Source: Sinonovacula constricta
Lineage: Eukaryota; Mollusca; Bivalvia; Cardiida; Solecurtidae
NCBI GenBank assembly: GCA_007844125.1
Contig: CM017559.1
Span: forward strand, 33,013,363-33,077,362
Direction of reading: 5' to 3'
DNA: 64,000 bases
Below the pieces are notes generated by a model. It ran no database searches, was not told where the DNA came from, and saw only the letters and a program-made list of their open reading frames with translations. Within the stretch, counting starts at the first letter, position 1, and each line of letters opens with the position of its first letter. Of this stretch, positions 36,615 through 48,582 are shown one piece after another. A program made the position numbers and the translations under genes.

Positions 36615-36763
36615 TGTGTTATTTACAAAAGAAATTGGAAGTTTTTGTTGATTATGGTTAACCTGTGTATCACATGAAAGCCAGAAAAGTCAACATACAC
36701 TCCATAGAGCGCAAGCATACAAACCGAGTAAAACAAATGAAAGGACCTACATGCAATTAGTGA
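36615..36763 (+). repeat. Dispersed repeat, family H, copy 1
   Basis: atggttaacctgtgtatcac, ccagaaaagtcaacatacac and aaaccgagtaaaacaaatga recur inverted at 52.60-52.75 kb. Confidence 0.65.
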
Positions 36764-37497
36764 TTTTTCAGGGGAGATTATTCACTAACGTCTCTCATTA
36801 TCTTTTTACAAAACCAGCAAAATTCACATTTTCAATGGTTATATTATAATATGATTATTCTATTCACATGCTTACTATGAAAATCTTGGCTATAAGCAAG
36901 CAGCTAATGAAACTTTCTTATTTAAATAATTACATATGTAATAAGTACAGAAATGACATATAAAAAGATGTAAAAATTAGGATAACTACACAAAAATTTG
37001 TAAATAAATGCACGCCATATGCATGATGAATATAAATTAAAAACAAAAATATGACAACACATTGCAGATGAGGATAACAACCAAACAAAGAATCCAATAA
37101 ATATATATAACAAAATAATAAAGTTAACACAAGAGATATGGATACCAAGCATTAATATTTATAAAAAAAACAATATAACAACACCAGTCACATTGTGGCA
37201 CCTAACCAGTCAGTCATTATCAGTGAAACATACGACAGCAAAATAAATATAATTTTCTGTGTTTCAGGAACAGATTAGAAGAATATTTATTTCCTTGTTT
37301 CTAATGTAGTATCCACTAGGTGGCGTGTTCTTTTCCTGGGAATTCATGCTCAGTAATGGGGTTTGTCATTCAGCTTAGGGGAGTCAATCATTACACATTG
37401 TTTGTTTTTTATGTATGTGTAAAAAATATCTATGGTGAAAGTGTTCAGTGCAAAGATTAAAAATAAAATGTAGGAATATTTCATGTAATGTATTTGA

Positions 37498-37925
37498 AAA
37501 TTGATTTCCCAAGTGCTAACTACAGGGTGTTCATTGATTTCCCAGGTGCCAACCTTCAGGTTGTCATTGATTTCCCAAGTGCTAACCATCGGGTTGTCAT
37601 TGATTTCCCAAGTGCTAGCCATCAGGTTTTCATCAATTTCCCAAGTGCTAGCCATCAGGTTTTCATCAATTTCCCAAGTGCCAACCTTCAGGTTTTCATC
37701 AATTTCCCGAGTGCCAACCTTCAGGTTTTCATTGATTTCCCAAGTGCTAACCTTCAGGTTTTCATCAATTTTCCAAGTGCCGACAATCAGGTTTTCATCA
37801 TTTTCCCAAGTGCTAACCATAAGGTTTTCATCAATTTCCCAAGTGCTAACCATAAGGTTTTCATTGATTTCCCAAGTGCAAAGCCTCAAGATTTCATTGA
37901 TTTCCTAAGTGCCAACCATCAGGTT
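37498..37925. repeat. Minisatellite, 33-bp unit, about 13 copies, open in several frames
   Basis: Unit cattgatttcccaagtgcta followed by accatcaggtttt. The 33-bp period keeps long frames open on both strands (178 and 135 codons plus, 179 minus) with 11-residue periods such as INFPSANHQVF. There is no sign of splice sites or of coding-type substitution, so I treat them as by-products. Confidence 0.93.
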
Positions 37926-38089
37926 TTCCAAACTATAAGTATAGGAGTTTGCTGTATTTGTTCTTCTTTATACAATGGGTACACAATGTTAACAGGGAAG
38001 ACTGTTTTACCCATACAATCTTAAAAGTGATATCAAACAGCTTGACTGTATTAAATACAATTACACCACCTGAATTGCAAGACAATACA

Positions 38090-38430
38090 AATTGCACAAA
38101 ATATAATTTTTTCCGATTCTATAAATAAGCACAATGGGGATTTTTGCTAAAATAACTACAGACATCAGATCAGAATACCAAGGTGATGATATCAAGTAAT
38201 CTCAAAAGATAGTGGTCAGGCGGTTTTCTTAGTTTAAAAACAGCCTAACTGTGCAGCATAGTTCAGATAGGAAATAAGCCTTTGCAAGGGCAAATAGGGT
38301 CTTATGCTAAGCTTTTAACATAAATGTAAAGCATCAATCATCAGCATTTTGCAAGATCTTTTCTACTTAAAGTAATTTATTTGGATTTATGAAAGAACAT
38401 TGGTCTAAACCATCAGATACCTCCTTTAAA
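38090..38430 (+). mobile_element. TIR (MITE-like) element, family M, copy 4 (left end missing)
   Basis: The right two thirds align by eye with copies 2 and 3, from the block ataaataagcacaatgggga to the terminal cagatacctcctttaa. The MEF2-like sites are mutated here (gtttaaaaacagcc at about 38231). The 33-bp satellite of 38.5-39.8 kb begins right after it. Confidence 0.7.
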
Positions 38431-38459
38431 TAATATAAAGTGCCTTTCTTGGAATTAAA

Positions 38460-39774
38460 TTTTAAAGTAAACCTTTGTTAATAGATGATTAAGCAATAAA
38501 TCTTGTCACCCCTCTAGATGTTGAAGCAATAAATCATGTCATCCCTCTAGAACATTAACCCCAAAAAATCATGTCATCCCTCTAGATGATTAACCAATAA
38601 ATCATGTCATCTCAATAGATGATTAACCAATAAATCATGTCATCTCAATAGATGATTAACCAATAAATCATGTCATCCCTCTAGATGAGTAACCAATAAA
38701 TCATGTCATCCCTCTAGATGAGTAACCAATAAATCACGTCATCCCTCTAGATGAGTAACCAATAAATCATGTCATCCCTCTAGATGAGTAACCAATAAAT
38801 CATGTCATCCCTCTAGATGATTAACCAATAAATCATGTCATCCCTCTAGATGATAAACCAATAAATCATGTCATCCCTCTAGATGAGTAACCAATAAATC
38901 ATGTCATCTCAATAGATGATTAACCAATAAATCATGTCATCCCTCTAGATGAGTAACCAATAGATCATGTCATCTCAATAGATGATTAACCAATAAATCA
39001 TGTCATCCCTCTAGATGAGTAACCAATAGATCATGTCATCTCAATAGATGATTAACCAATAAATCATGTCATCCCTCTAGATGAGTAACCAATAAATCAT
39101 GTCATCCCTCTAGATGAGTAAGCAATAAATCACGTCATCCCTCTAGATGAGTAACCAATAAATCATGTCATCCCTCTAGATGAGTAACCAATAAATCATG
39201 TCATCCCTCTAGATGAGTAACCAATAAATCATGTCATCCCTCTAGATAAGTAACCAATAAATCATGTCATCCCTCTAGATGATAAACCAATAAATCATGT
39301 CATCCCTCTAGATGAGTAACCAATAAATCATGTCATCCCTCTAGATGAGTAACCAATAAATCATGTCATCCCTCTAGATGAGTAACCAATAAATCATGTC
39401 ATCCCTCTAGATGAGTAAGCAATAAATCACGTCATCCCTCTAGATGAGTAACCAATAAATCATGTCATCCCTCTAGATGAGTAACCAATAAATCATGTCA
39501 TCCCTCTAGATGAGTAACCAATAAATCATGTCATCCCTCTAGATAAGTAACCAATAAATCATGTCATCCCTCTAGATGAGTAACCAATAAATCATGTCAT
39601 CCCTCTAGATGATAAACCAATAAATCATGTCATCCCTCTAGATGAGTAACCAATAAATCATGTCATCCCTCTAGATGAGTAACCAATAAATCATGTCATC
39701 CCTCTAGATGAGTAACCAATAAATCATGTCATCCCTCTAGATGATAAACCAATAAATCATGTCATCCCTCTAGA
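38460..39774. repeat. Satellite-like array, 33-bp unit, about 39 copies, with nine-unit higher order
   Basis: Unit gatgagtaaccaataaatca followed by tgtcatccctcta; gatg at 38717 and 38750 sets the period. Two marker variants, gtaagcaataaatcacg and gataagtaacc, recur exactly 297 bp (9 units) apart (39118/39415 and 39245/39542), showing block duplication. A ctcaataga variant dominates part of the left third. Confidence 0.96.
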
Positions 39775-42700
39775 CTGTCCACTTCTTGACATGAATTGTT
39801 AATACTGAAAATTTTGTATATTTGTATTATGGGCCGGAGGCCTAAAATTCTTTGAATAAATCAATAAAAAAATAAATAAAAAAAATCAAACTTTGGTAGT
39901 AACTTCCATACATGTATATTAACCATTTGATGTGCAAGGACATATAAATTTTTTTTTGCAAGAGCTTAATTCTTAATATTATTTTGTCATAAAGAACAAC
40001 CAATATTTTTCGCACAAGGGTATATACGTGTTTTATGGGTCATTACCTGTATATACATACTTAGTGTACTGCTCACTGTTTATTGGGGCAGTAAATTGGT
40101 TTTTACGACATTGCTTGTACTGAGGTTAGCCATACAAAGATCTACACCTATGGTGTATACATAATTTATGGAACTGAATTGTGAACACAGTACATTTTAC
40201 AGTCTTAGGAAATAATATCATGGGAGAAAGAAAACCTAAACCTTAGGTTATAGTGACTTTTAAGTCTAAATAACCTTTGCAAAACATTGTTTTAGCTAAT
40301 CGATAACATTATTAAATAACGTGTGGCTGAATGTTATACTAAAAAAAATATAAGATGTTATTTTGGAGTCAGTGAATATGGTGGACAAGGCAAAAAAAAA
40401 GTGAAAATGGAAAAAAATGATTCAAACCCTTATATGAAGATTCTAAAATCTGTTGTATTTTCATAGCTTGCATTTGCATTTGTCAGGGACAACGTGGGGA
40501 GAGCTCTGTAAACTGGTTTTGGCACCCCAGTCAGCTCTTTTACTGACTGTTCCAAGATGGTACCTATTTGGTTTGCCTTATTTTATATCATGTCTTGTTA
40601 TGGTTTGGTTATAACTTACATTTGGCATGTCAATAGCTTTGTACTGTGCCTTTTCAACATTTTAATATATGTTGCGATACTCATAGGACCTTGGTATATT
40701 TTCTTATTGATCTTATATAATGACTTGTTTGTCGAACCCGGGCCTCTTGTACCTGGGGCTGACGTTCCACTTCTTGCACTTATTATAACTCATTCAGTGT
40801 TTACCAACAATGTTTAGTATAACCCATGTTATTATTTACGATACTGGTCGGTCTCAACCTGGGACTTATCAGTTTATTTGGCCTAAAATCAGGTGCTGAA
40901 AAAGGCCTCAATCGCTATTGTTTTAGTAATAAGAATACATGACAAAATCCTTTGAGAATTGCAACATATACCAAACCCCAAAAAGGCACAGGACAAAAGG
41001 TATTCACGTGTAATCCAAATGTAAAAGTAAGAACAAATCTGTGATGAGTTATTTAACAAAAAGGACAAAACCAACAGTTACCGCCTTGGAACAGTCAGGC
41101 GGCAAAAAGGACTGACTGGGGTTTTCAACTGGTTTTACAAAGATCTAATCTTGCACTTCCTAAGGAGTTTCTCAAATGCAAACAATGAAAAGAAAACCCA
41201 TCTATTTGAATAAAAACTGTTCAAACGTTTTCTTAAGCTATCTGTGCAATTAACTTCTTGGTGTGAATGGTTTTAATATGGCTTTACGTATGAGGTCTAT
41301 TACTGACTGAAGAATTCAGGATAAAATAAGAGTACAAGAATGTGATTAATGACAATATATCCCAGAGTCCCTTTTTTTCTGACTGAAAATCTAACATTCT
41401 GAAAATATGCAGGAACATTATGTAAAGATGAGGGAAGACCGAAGCCTGTACCCAGAGTCCCAGAGTATTAATACAAATAACTTCAAGGTTCTTTTCCGAA
41501 TGTGTACAGAAAGGACCAAAGATGATGCGAATGACAAGACTGATGTTTATTCACATTAATGATTACTACCTATTTGTACTACACTGCTCAGATCATTCCT
41601 TGTCTGCAGGGAGGGTGATCTATCATTCTGATTGCTATATACTCTATTATCAATTACACATTAGAGTGATACATTTGCAAACAAACATCCATAATGCAAA
41701 AAGCAGTCATTTGTATACTAACTGCTTGCAATTTTTACGTCAAATGTACACGATAAAGGTAGGTATTTAAATTAATGTAGCTTGCTAAGTTTAACCCTGC
41801 CAAGCTTTAACAAAATAGTGAAGATACTGATTAGTAAGCTTTGTAGTACAAAACTAAGACTATAAAAATGATTGTAAACACTGCAGCAAGTTAAAACCTA
41901 AATGTAACTCAATCAGCGTCCAGAAAGGCTACATTTTGTTTTGTTGAGTTATTTTCTAAAATTCTGTGAATAACACTGATTTCCTTAATTTTTTTAAATT
42001 TCACTTTTGCCACATCTGCCATATCTGCATCATGACATTTTTTTTAACGTCATTAAATTGTTCTTATTATACGTCATTGCTTTGGCTGTTTTATTTTAAA
42101 CTACTCTCTCATTTGGAACGTAAGGTTGCCGGGCCTTTTACCTACTGAACATATTGTACATATGTTGATAGTTTATTTTATTACTAGTTATTTTGTCTGT
42201 ATATAAGTTCATGTTATCAGTTTTAACTCCCGATTCAGATGCTTGCTGTTGTCTCATTTGATGGGATATTTTTTCTTTAAACTGTTTGTATGATAGAAGA
42301 ACCTTTTAGAAAGTGTGATGTTGGAATGCTCTACAAACCAGGTTTAAAGCACCCCATTTACTTTGTTTGCTGTGACTAGAATGGCCAAACAGGCTTCGGC
42401 GAAATATATTCTAAAAAATAACAAGAAAGAGCACTGATGTGCAATGTCCAAGTTGCTGCAGAGAGCATGTGCTTTAAACAAGAAGATGACTGCTCTGGGA
42501 ACTAAATTCTCTCTTACACTGTCAATTCATTATATAAATATTTATGACTAATGATCTGTAACTCTGACATGAATTAGGCTATATGGAACTTTGCTTTCTC
42601 CCTTGTTTTTTTCTCTACGTTTGTAATGACAAGCTGCATTGATAACATTGACAGACTTGGTTTCTTTTGTCAAACAAAACCTCACCAAATAGCAGTTATT

Positions 42701-42847
42701 TTTCCAATTAATGCCTGCTATCTTTTTTATAATGCAAGCAACACTTTATTGTTGCAAGCTACACTGTGAAGAAAGGAATATTTAGATTTTTGGGGGGTAA
42801 AAAGGTCTCACAGAACAGCTGCAGTTTCTTGTTATTGCCTGCTACAT
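39775..42847. other. Unannotated AT-rich stretch
   Basis: Contains only the SINE C head fragment at 40.73 kb. Several 60-86 codon frames lack any coding character. Confidence 0.5.
40728..40795 (-). mobile_element. SINE family C head fragment
   Basis: gtcgaacccgggcctcttgt followed by acctggggctgacg is a tRNA-like B-box region of the family C head on the minus strand; the body is absent. Confidence 0.5.
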
Positions 42848-43125
42848 TATGGGATGGGATGGGATGGGGTTAGCCGGCATTTTTGCCGATACTGTGCAGC
42901 AACATTTCTATCATAGCACAGGGGCACTTATGAGGTGTCCAGGGACTGAATCCGGCCGGTCCATTATACTGACACCGATGAGTCAAGCGTAATGCTGTCA
43001 CCTTAGCCCCGAGTGTTAGGAGGAAAGCCACTACTGCCAACTTTAAAGTCTTTGGTTTGACTTGGTCGGGAATTGAACCTACGACCTCCCGATCAGCAAG
43101 CTGACGCTGAGCTATTGGGGCCGGT
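42848..43125 (-). mobile_element. tRNA-derived SINE, family D
   Basis: On the minus strand it begins ggccccaatagctcagcgtc with a B box aggttcaattcccg and ends in repeated ATCCC (the gggat units at 42851-42870 on the plus strand). The (ATCCC)n tail and head distinguish it from families A-C. Confidence 0.85.
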
Positions 43126-44104
43126 GATACATGATAATCCCTATTAAAAAGAAGAATTCCGTAAAGAGGCACCACTCTAAAGAGAAGCACTAACAACAAA
43201 AATGTTCATTGAAAGTCGTAATAATGCTGCCTTCCCAGTAAAAATGTGCTCAATAAACATACAATACCACATCCAAAAAAAAAAATTGAAACAATTCATA
43301 CCATTATAAAATAATTTAGAGTTTAATTTTATTTTGAAATGTCTATGTCCACTAAAGGCAAAATTCAGGGAACTATGCATTCACTGTGCAAACGAGGCGC
43401 AAAAAAGCAAAAATTCAACATGTTTAGATTAAGTCCATAAACAAAGTTTTGCCAACATACAGGCATATATGGTTTGAAATTTAATTCAATGATTATCAAA
43501 ATAATCTAAATATTATATCATGCATCAATGCCCATACAAATTAAATATTTCTGTACGTTCATAAAATTATATCTCATAAAATCTTCTCAAAATTGAGTTT
43601 CTACAATCAAGTTACTCAACTTCGTTTTTTGTTTTTTTAAATCAATTAGAAATAATCACTTTATTTCTGCACAAAGACTTGAAATTGTAAAATTCAAATT
43701 TTAAACCTTATTTAATATAGACATCCTATTGTAGTCATTTCACTTTTACAATTTAAAAAAAAAATCATCACAGCTGGTCAAATTTTATTTTATTTTTTGC
43801 TCTAAACTATTATGCTCAAAGAGGGCTGTTTATGATTGATATGAACACATCACAGTTCTTTCAAATATTAGGTCAGTGAACATTAACAGTTAACTATTGT
43901 TTGAAAACCATTGCAATGACTTTAATTTTTCCAACATTGCAACTGCAAAAAATCTTTTGACAGGCAGCAATGTATAATCAAGTGATTAGATGTAAGAATT
44001 TAATCCATAAATCATCACAGTTCAACAAAGTTTTACTTTGTGGAAAGGAGCTTAAAAGTGCCCATTTTACTTAATGTGACTAAGTAATTTATCTCAAGAC
44101 CAAA

Positions 44105-44402
44105 GGTTCAGCAAGTAGGCAAGAAATTAAGCCATAAGTTTCAGCAAGTAGGCAAGAATTTAAGCCATAAGTTTCCGTAAGTAGGCAGAATTTAAGCCAT
44201 ATGTTTCAGCAAGAACACAAGAATCTAAGACATAAGTTTCCACAAGTAGACAGAATTTAAGCCTTATGTTTCAGCAAGAAGGCAAGAATTTAAGGCATAT
44301 GTTTCAGCAAGAAGGCAAGAATTTAAGACATAAGTTTCCGCAAGTAGGCAGAATTTAATGCTTCACATTTCAGCAAGCAGGCAAGAATTTAAGCCACTAT
44401 TC
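44105..44402. repeat. Minisatellite, 33-bp unit, about 9 diverged copies
   Basis: Unit gtttcagcaagtaggcaaga followed by atttaagccataa, with small indels between copies. Confidence 0.9.
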
Positions 44403-44551
44403 GTAAGGTCTGACAGTACATTTAAGGGTTGTATGTCTGAGAAAATTAGTACAAACCTTTGAATTTCCTTCTATGAAGAATACATTTATGTAGCAATGTT
44501 CTTTATTTTACAAGCAGGTTTTGTTTGAGAAATAGAAATCTTAGCCTTTTA

Positions 44552-44657
44552 AAGTTGGTATCCGATATAGGAATATAGGAACAACATGCAACAATAACTT
44601 TATTTAGTTGTTTCGGCAACAAAATTGTGGTCCGAATGGTTGGATACCATCTTCAAG
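44552..44657 (+). mobile_element. TIR element, family M, copy 5 (internally deleted, about 105 bp)
   Basis: Only the two ends remain: AAAGTTGGTATCCGATATAG on the left and tggtccgaatggttggatac-catctt on the right, with a short remnant of the right subterminal region between. A deletion derivative like this is typical of non-autonomous TIR transposons. Confidence 0.75.
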
Positions 44658-44884
44658 TTTATGTGTGCTTTATGTTTATTGTTCTGAACAGATTTATATT
44701 ATGCAATAATAATGTATGTTTGTAAACATGTTGGGTGTTGATGGCATTATAAAAACACTGTAGGAAGCAATTTATCTCCTTTCTTTTAGAAAACATGTCC
44801 ATTTGACTGAGAAATGTGTTTGGTGTTCATTTAAAAGAGAAAACTTAAAAGACAAACACTCTAAACATCAAAATAAATTATCCT

Positions 44885-44990
44885 TACATGAAAAGATAAA
44901 GCAAAATGCTGCTTACTGATATCCTACATCTAAGTATAACATTTCACTGGTCATTACAAACATGTATTTGCTATCTGACGTTTATTGTTT
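44885..44990 (-). mobile_element. TIR element, family M, internal fragment (copy 6)
   Basis: In reverse orientation, aaagcaaaatgctgcttact and the following 70 bp match the right-subterminal region of copies 2 and 3 (aacagcattttgc block). No ends are preserved. Confidence 0.6.
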
Positions 44991-45232
44991 GTTTATTGGG
45001 TTTATCGTCCCACCGACAGTATTTCAGTTATCTGGAGACAGTGTCCACTTGAAGCAGACTCTGATATAGTGCTGCTTTCACTGTGTATGTCATGCCGGGA
45101 ACATCTGGCATGATACCACACCCAGTCATATTATCCTGACACCAGGCCAACCAGTCGTGGAACTACCCTTACATTTGCTCGAGCGTTAGCACAGAAGCTA
45201 TACCACTACCTTTTTTTAATGACTTTAGTATG
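44985..45232 (-). mobile_element. SINE family C, head-truncated
   Basis: The plus strand reads the reverse of the family: tgtttattgggtttatcgtc, then ctggagacagtgtccacttg, and caaccagtcgtggaactacc. It ends in a poly-T run before aatgactttagtat; the tRNA head is missing. Confidence 0.85.
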
Positions 45233-45714
45233 GACGTCTACATTGCAAATTAGTTTAGACATAACACAGATCAGAAGTACAGAGCTCTCTTTCAATGCAG
45301 AATGTATCATCGGAGTCCACATCCACTCATACCTCTCTGTTTAATTTTGGGTATATTCATGGGATATTAGGCTGGTAAAAGTTTGTTTTTATGAATATTC
45401 ATAGCAACCAGTGCTAGTTTCATCCACGCTACTCTTCAACTGAAGTTAAAATAATCATTTGTCAAAGTTAAGATGAACACACTAACCAGTGATGCCTTTT
45501 GCTTATAAATTGCAATGATTTCCTTGGCTGAATTTTCGTGCGAGTTTAGACACGGAGCTATTCAAATGTTTCATGCATACATACATGTGAGCAAAGTTTT
45601 TTCTGACCAAATATCTCACAGAATATGTATGCAGTGATAACAGAATATTTACCCTGGGTTCCAATGACTGAAGAAGGGTTAGAAGTTAAATAACACTTTT
45701 TTGACCGTTTTTCT

Positions 45715-45950
45715 GGTTTTGAAAAATACATCTCCGAGAGAAATTTATGGCCATATGTCCAGCATGTTTTTAGAAAAAGTAGCCAGACAAATGTCAGGTG
45801 GTACCAATGACAGGCTGTAGGTGAGCTGGAAGATAACCTCGTGTTTTATGTCATCGCAAAATGGACTAGGGTATTAGAAGCCATTTAATCAAAAATGAAT
45901 TAAAGTTTGCCGACTCCACCTCTCAGCCATAGGCACCTCCTTATTGGAAG
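45715..45950 (-). mobile_element. SINE family B, diverged
   Basis: tttgaaaaatacatctccga at the left and the head remnant ccgactccacctctcagcca at the right bracket a decayed body. It ends directly at the CpG-rich region starting near 45955. Confidence 0.6.
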
Positions 45951-45954
45951 TTTT

Positions 45955-46320
45955 TAGACTGGTGCGCATGCGCCAGTCTTAAGTAACGATGCTGTGAACT
46001 CAGCGACGCGCGGTTTTTAACATCGGGTGTATTATTGCGACTACGAGAGCGTATTCAAGTAGTTGTGCGGCATAAGAAGTAGTGCGTTTTTAGAAAACAC
46101 AAATATTACGAAAGAATGCGAACCTTTGTAAGGAAATGCGACAAATAAAAACAAGGAAACAATGTATTGTTGTTTTTCGGACAAATATGAAAGGATATTA
46201 AAAGAATGATTACAAACAAATCAGTCACGTGACAAGCGGGAGATAGCGTTGGTCGTCATTTTGGATAGATCGGAGTGCTTTTGAACGAGTTTCTGCTCAG
46301 CTTTCAATGACCGTAAGTAA
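45955..46320. promoter_or_regulatory. CpG-dense promoter-like region
   Basis: CpG dinucleotides are frequent here (cagcgacgcgcggtttttaa; gcgactacgagagcg) against a CpG-poor background. GACTGGTGCGCATGCGCCAG at 45958-45977 is part of a near-perfect palindrome whose core GCGCATGCGC (45964-45973) fits the NRF-1 motif. TCACGTGAC at 46225-46233 is a USF/MiT-type E-box. On the plus strand caATGACC is followed by gtaagtaag at 46313, a strong splice donor, so a plus-strand first exon could end at 46312. Direction and target gene are unproven; a minus-strand MEF2 promoter is also possible. Confidence 0.5.
46313..46320 (+). promoter_or_regulatory. Candidate splice donor after ATG ACC
   Basis: gtaagtaa is close to the ideal donor. 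The preceding ATG at 46307-46309 would give a two-codon, phase-0 coding start (Met-Thr) or simply a 5' UTR end. No downstream partner exon was identified. Confidence 0.35.
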
Positions 46321-46599
46321 GTTGGCAAATATTTATGTTAATGCATTGTTGCGATCGACGTAAAAATTAGGATTGTAACTGTTTCAGTCTCTTAAGTTAC
46401 GTGGGCCTTGTGCATTTCATTGTTGACACTACTTCGGTTGTGGCGGAAGCTTATCATAACTGCATTAGAACTAGAAGGTTTTTTATCGTTAACTTCAGAT
46501 AATGCATTTTTCGTAACGTTTGTGGTGTGTTGTTAGTTTAATAAGCTAACTGACTTCGGCATTTTTTTGTCTTGAAATCTAGACCTAAATACAGGAGGC

Positions 46600-46670
46600 T
46601 ACGATTATAAACAAATCAGTCACGTGACCAAAATTGCGGGAAAATGTAGCGTGGGTTGCCATTTTTGTAA
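46600..46670. promoter_or_regulatory. Second copy of the E-box block
   Basis: acaaatcagtcacgtgacca followed by a gcgggaaaa segment and gttgccatttttg parallels 46209-46262 (acaaatcagtcacgtgacaa, gcgggaga, ggtcgtcattttgg), about 395 bp away. GCGGGAAAA resembles an E2F site. The duplication suggests tandem promoter copies or a small repeat carrying them. Confidence 0.5.
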
Positions 46671-47712
46671 GCTTCTGTGGATTGAGAGTTTCCTAAGCAA
46701 TATTAAGGTAGCAGTGACATCCATTGGTGGAATGTATGTTACATATGTACATATATGTTACAATACTGATGACCGCAACCGTTCACGTAACCTTCATGCT
46801 GTGCTACTGTTGACAATCACTGTACTTCTATTGCATGAACCAATTACAACAGTCAGGTTAATGGTTATCACCACGGTACTGTATACTCAGGGATTTCAAT
46901 AGCTTTCACTTCTGTTGAGAATTTCTTTGACAATTTTCAAGGGGTCATGATCAGATTGACACAAGTCAAATCATGTGTTCACGAACTTAACTAATTGTAA
47001 AATTGCTTTAACTTCATTTCCATATATTTACAAGGGTCCAATTAGTATTTACTTCATTTTTTAAATGCTTTACATACTACATTTATGGTTATTCTTGCAA
47101 AATTTGACCACTTATTCTGCGCTTCTGCATCAAAATGACCCCCAACCTAAGATTTAGGTGAGGTCAAAACTGGAAAACCTCAATTTTCCTTGCATCAAAA
47201 TGCAAATATCTGGATCTGTTAAAATCCCTGAATATACTGAATTATTTGCTAATGTTGTTGATAGTGACTGTCACGTACAAACGAAAAGAACATACACGTA
47301 GTTTCATATGTTTCGAGTAATGATATCTGTGCAGAAAAAGTTTGATTCTTTTGTTCTTCTCCACCTCTCTTTTGTTCATCTTCAAATGTTTTTCAAAGTT
47401 TTGTTACATTAAATTCTTATATGAAAACTACTAATTGTTATTCATTGCTCCCCTATGACAGCCAATGTAAGACCATCAACAGCAATCTTTCCAATTCCTT
47501 AATGTGTATTTCGCCGTTCAAGACATCTTGATTACTCCCTTGGAACTACGCTTTCAACCGGCGCGCCAGTCTTCCAACGCTTTCAGCGCTTTGATTACTT
47601 ATGCCAAACCACTTGGTAATTATTACGGCTGTCAGATACTGCTGTATAAACACTTACGAATTATCAGAACTGCCACATTAATGTTGTCAAGCTATACATG
47701 ACTAAAGATATG

Positions 47713-47932
47713 TAACAGTGGTTAAGATGGATCGGAGGGTACTGGAAGGTTCGAAACCCAAAACTGACCACATGATGTTAGTCCTTGAGACAGACTACTT
47801 ACTGCATACTGCTCAGGTACTCAGTACCTGAGTACTGGTTCTACCCAGGAAGAAGGCAGTCAAGAGGGAATAATATAAGTTGAAATAACTTGTTTCCCAC
47901 AATCAACTATAAATAAACTGGTTAAAACTAAT
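47713..47932 (+). mobile_element. tRNA-derived SINE, family A, copy 3 (head partly deleted)
   Basis: The A box remnant agtggttaagatgg is joined directly to ggatcggaggg, so the head lost about ten bases. The B box is degraded (aaggttcgaaaccc). The body matches copies 1 and 2 from gaccacatgatgttagtc onwards. Confidence 0.82.
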
Positions 47933-48074
47933 GATATTTAAACCCTTAATGTATGCTATGTGTATTTATATGCAATGAAAAATCTTATCTGTTTGCTAAC
48001 ATCTACAGCAAAAGTTTCAGAACATATTGCTCGAGTATAGAGAGGAAAATAGTGCAGCTTCTAACATTCTACAA

Positions 48075-48528
48075 GTAAATTTACCGGGATGTATTACTGG
48101 AGAAAAGACAGCAAAAAAAGGCAGATGACAACATCTTCAAGCAAAGATATTGGGACATATTGCTGAAGAAAATACAACAAAATAGTGTGGATGACAACAT
48201 CTACAAGCAAAGATATTGGGACATATTGCTAAAGAAAATGCAACAAAATAGTGTGGATGACAACATCTACAAGCAAAGATATTGGGACATATTGCTGGCA
48301 AACAGACAACAAAATAGTGTGGGTGACAACATCTACAAGCAAAGATATTGGGACATATTGCTGGCGAACAGACAGCAAAATAGTGAGGACAACAACATCT
48401 ACAAGCAAAGATATTGGGACATATTGCTGGAGAAAAGACAACAAAATAGTGAGGACGACAACATCTACAAGCAAAGATATTGGGACATATTGCTGGCGAA
48501 CAGACAGCAAAATAGTGCTGATCTAACT
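48075..48528. repeat. Minisatellite, 66-bp unit, about 7 copies, open in several frames
   Basis: Unit gacaacatctacaagcaaag, then atattgggacatattgctgg and about 26 more bases. In one plus frame it reads as a 22-residue repeat, DNIYKQRYWDILLANRQQNS plus VD. Two other frames, one per strand, are also open, so openness follows from the 66-bp period. No promoter, splice signal or homology was seen. Confidence 0.92.
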
Positions 48529-48540
48529 TAGAGAGGTCTG

Positions 48541-48582
48541 AGCAGGGAGCTGATTTATCTGGATCTATGCTAGTTGCTTAAC
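48541..48582 (+). repeat. Palindromic repeat, family P, copy 11 (right arm)
   Basis: agcagggagctgatttatct then ggatctatgctagttgc; it directly follows the 66-bp array. Confidence 0.6.

Noticed and set aside
37350..38024. Three overlapping frames of 135-179 codons as genes
   Set aside because: All arise from a 33-bp tandem repeat and are open on both strands at once.
42870..43199. 109-codon minus frame
   Set aside because: It runs across the family D SINE.
47504..47701. 65-codon plus frame over a GC-richer patch with GGCGCGCC
   Set aside because: Looks protein-like in part but no family, start context or splice sites could be supported.
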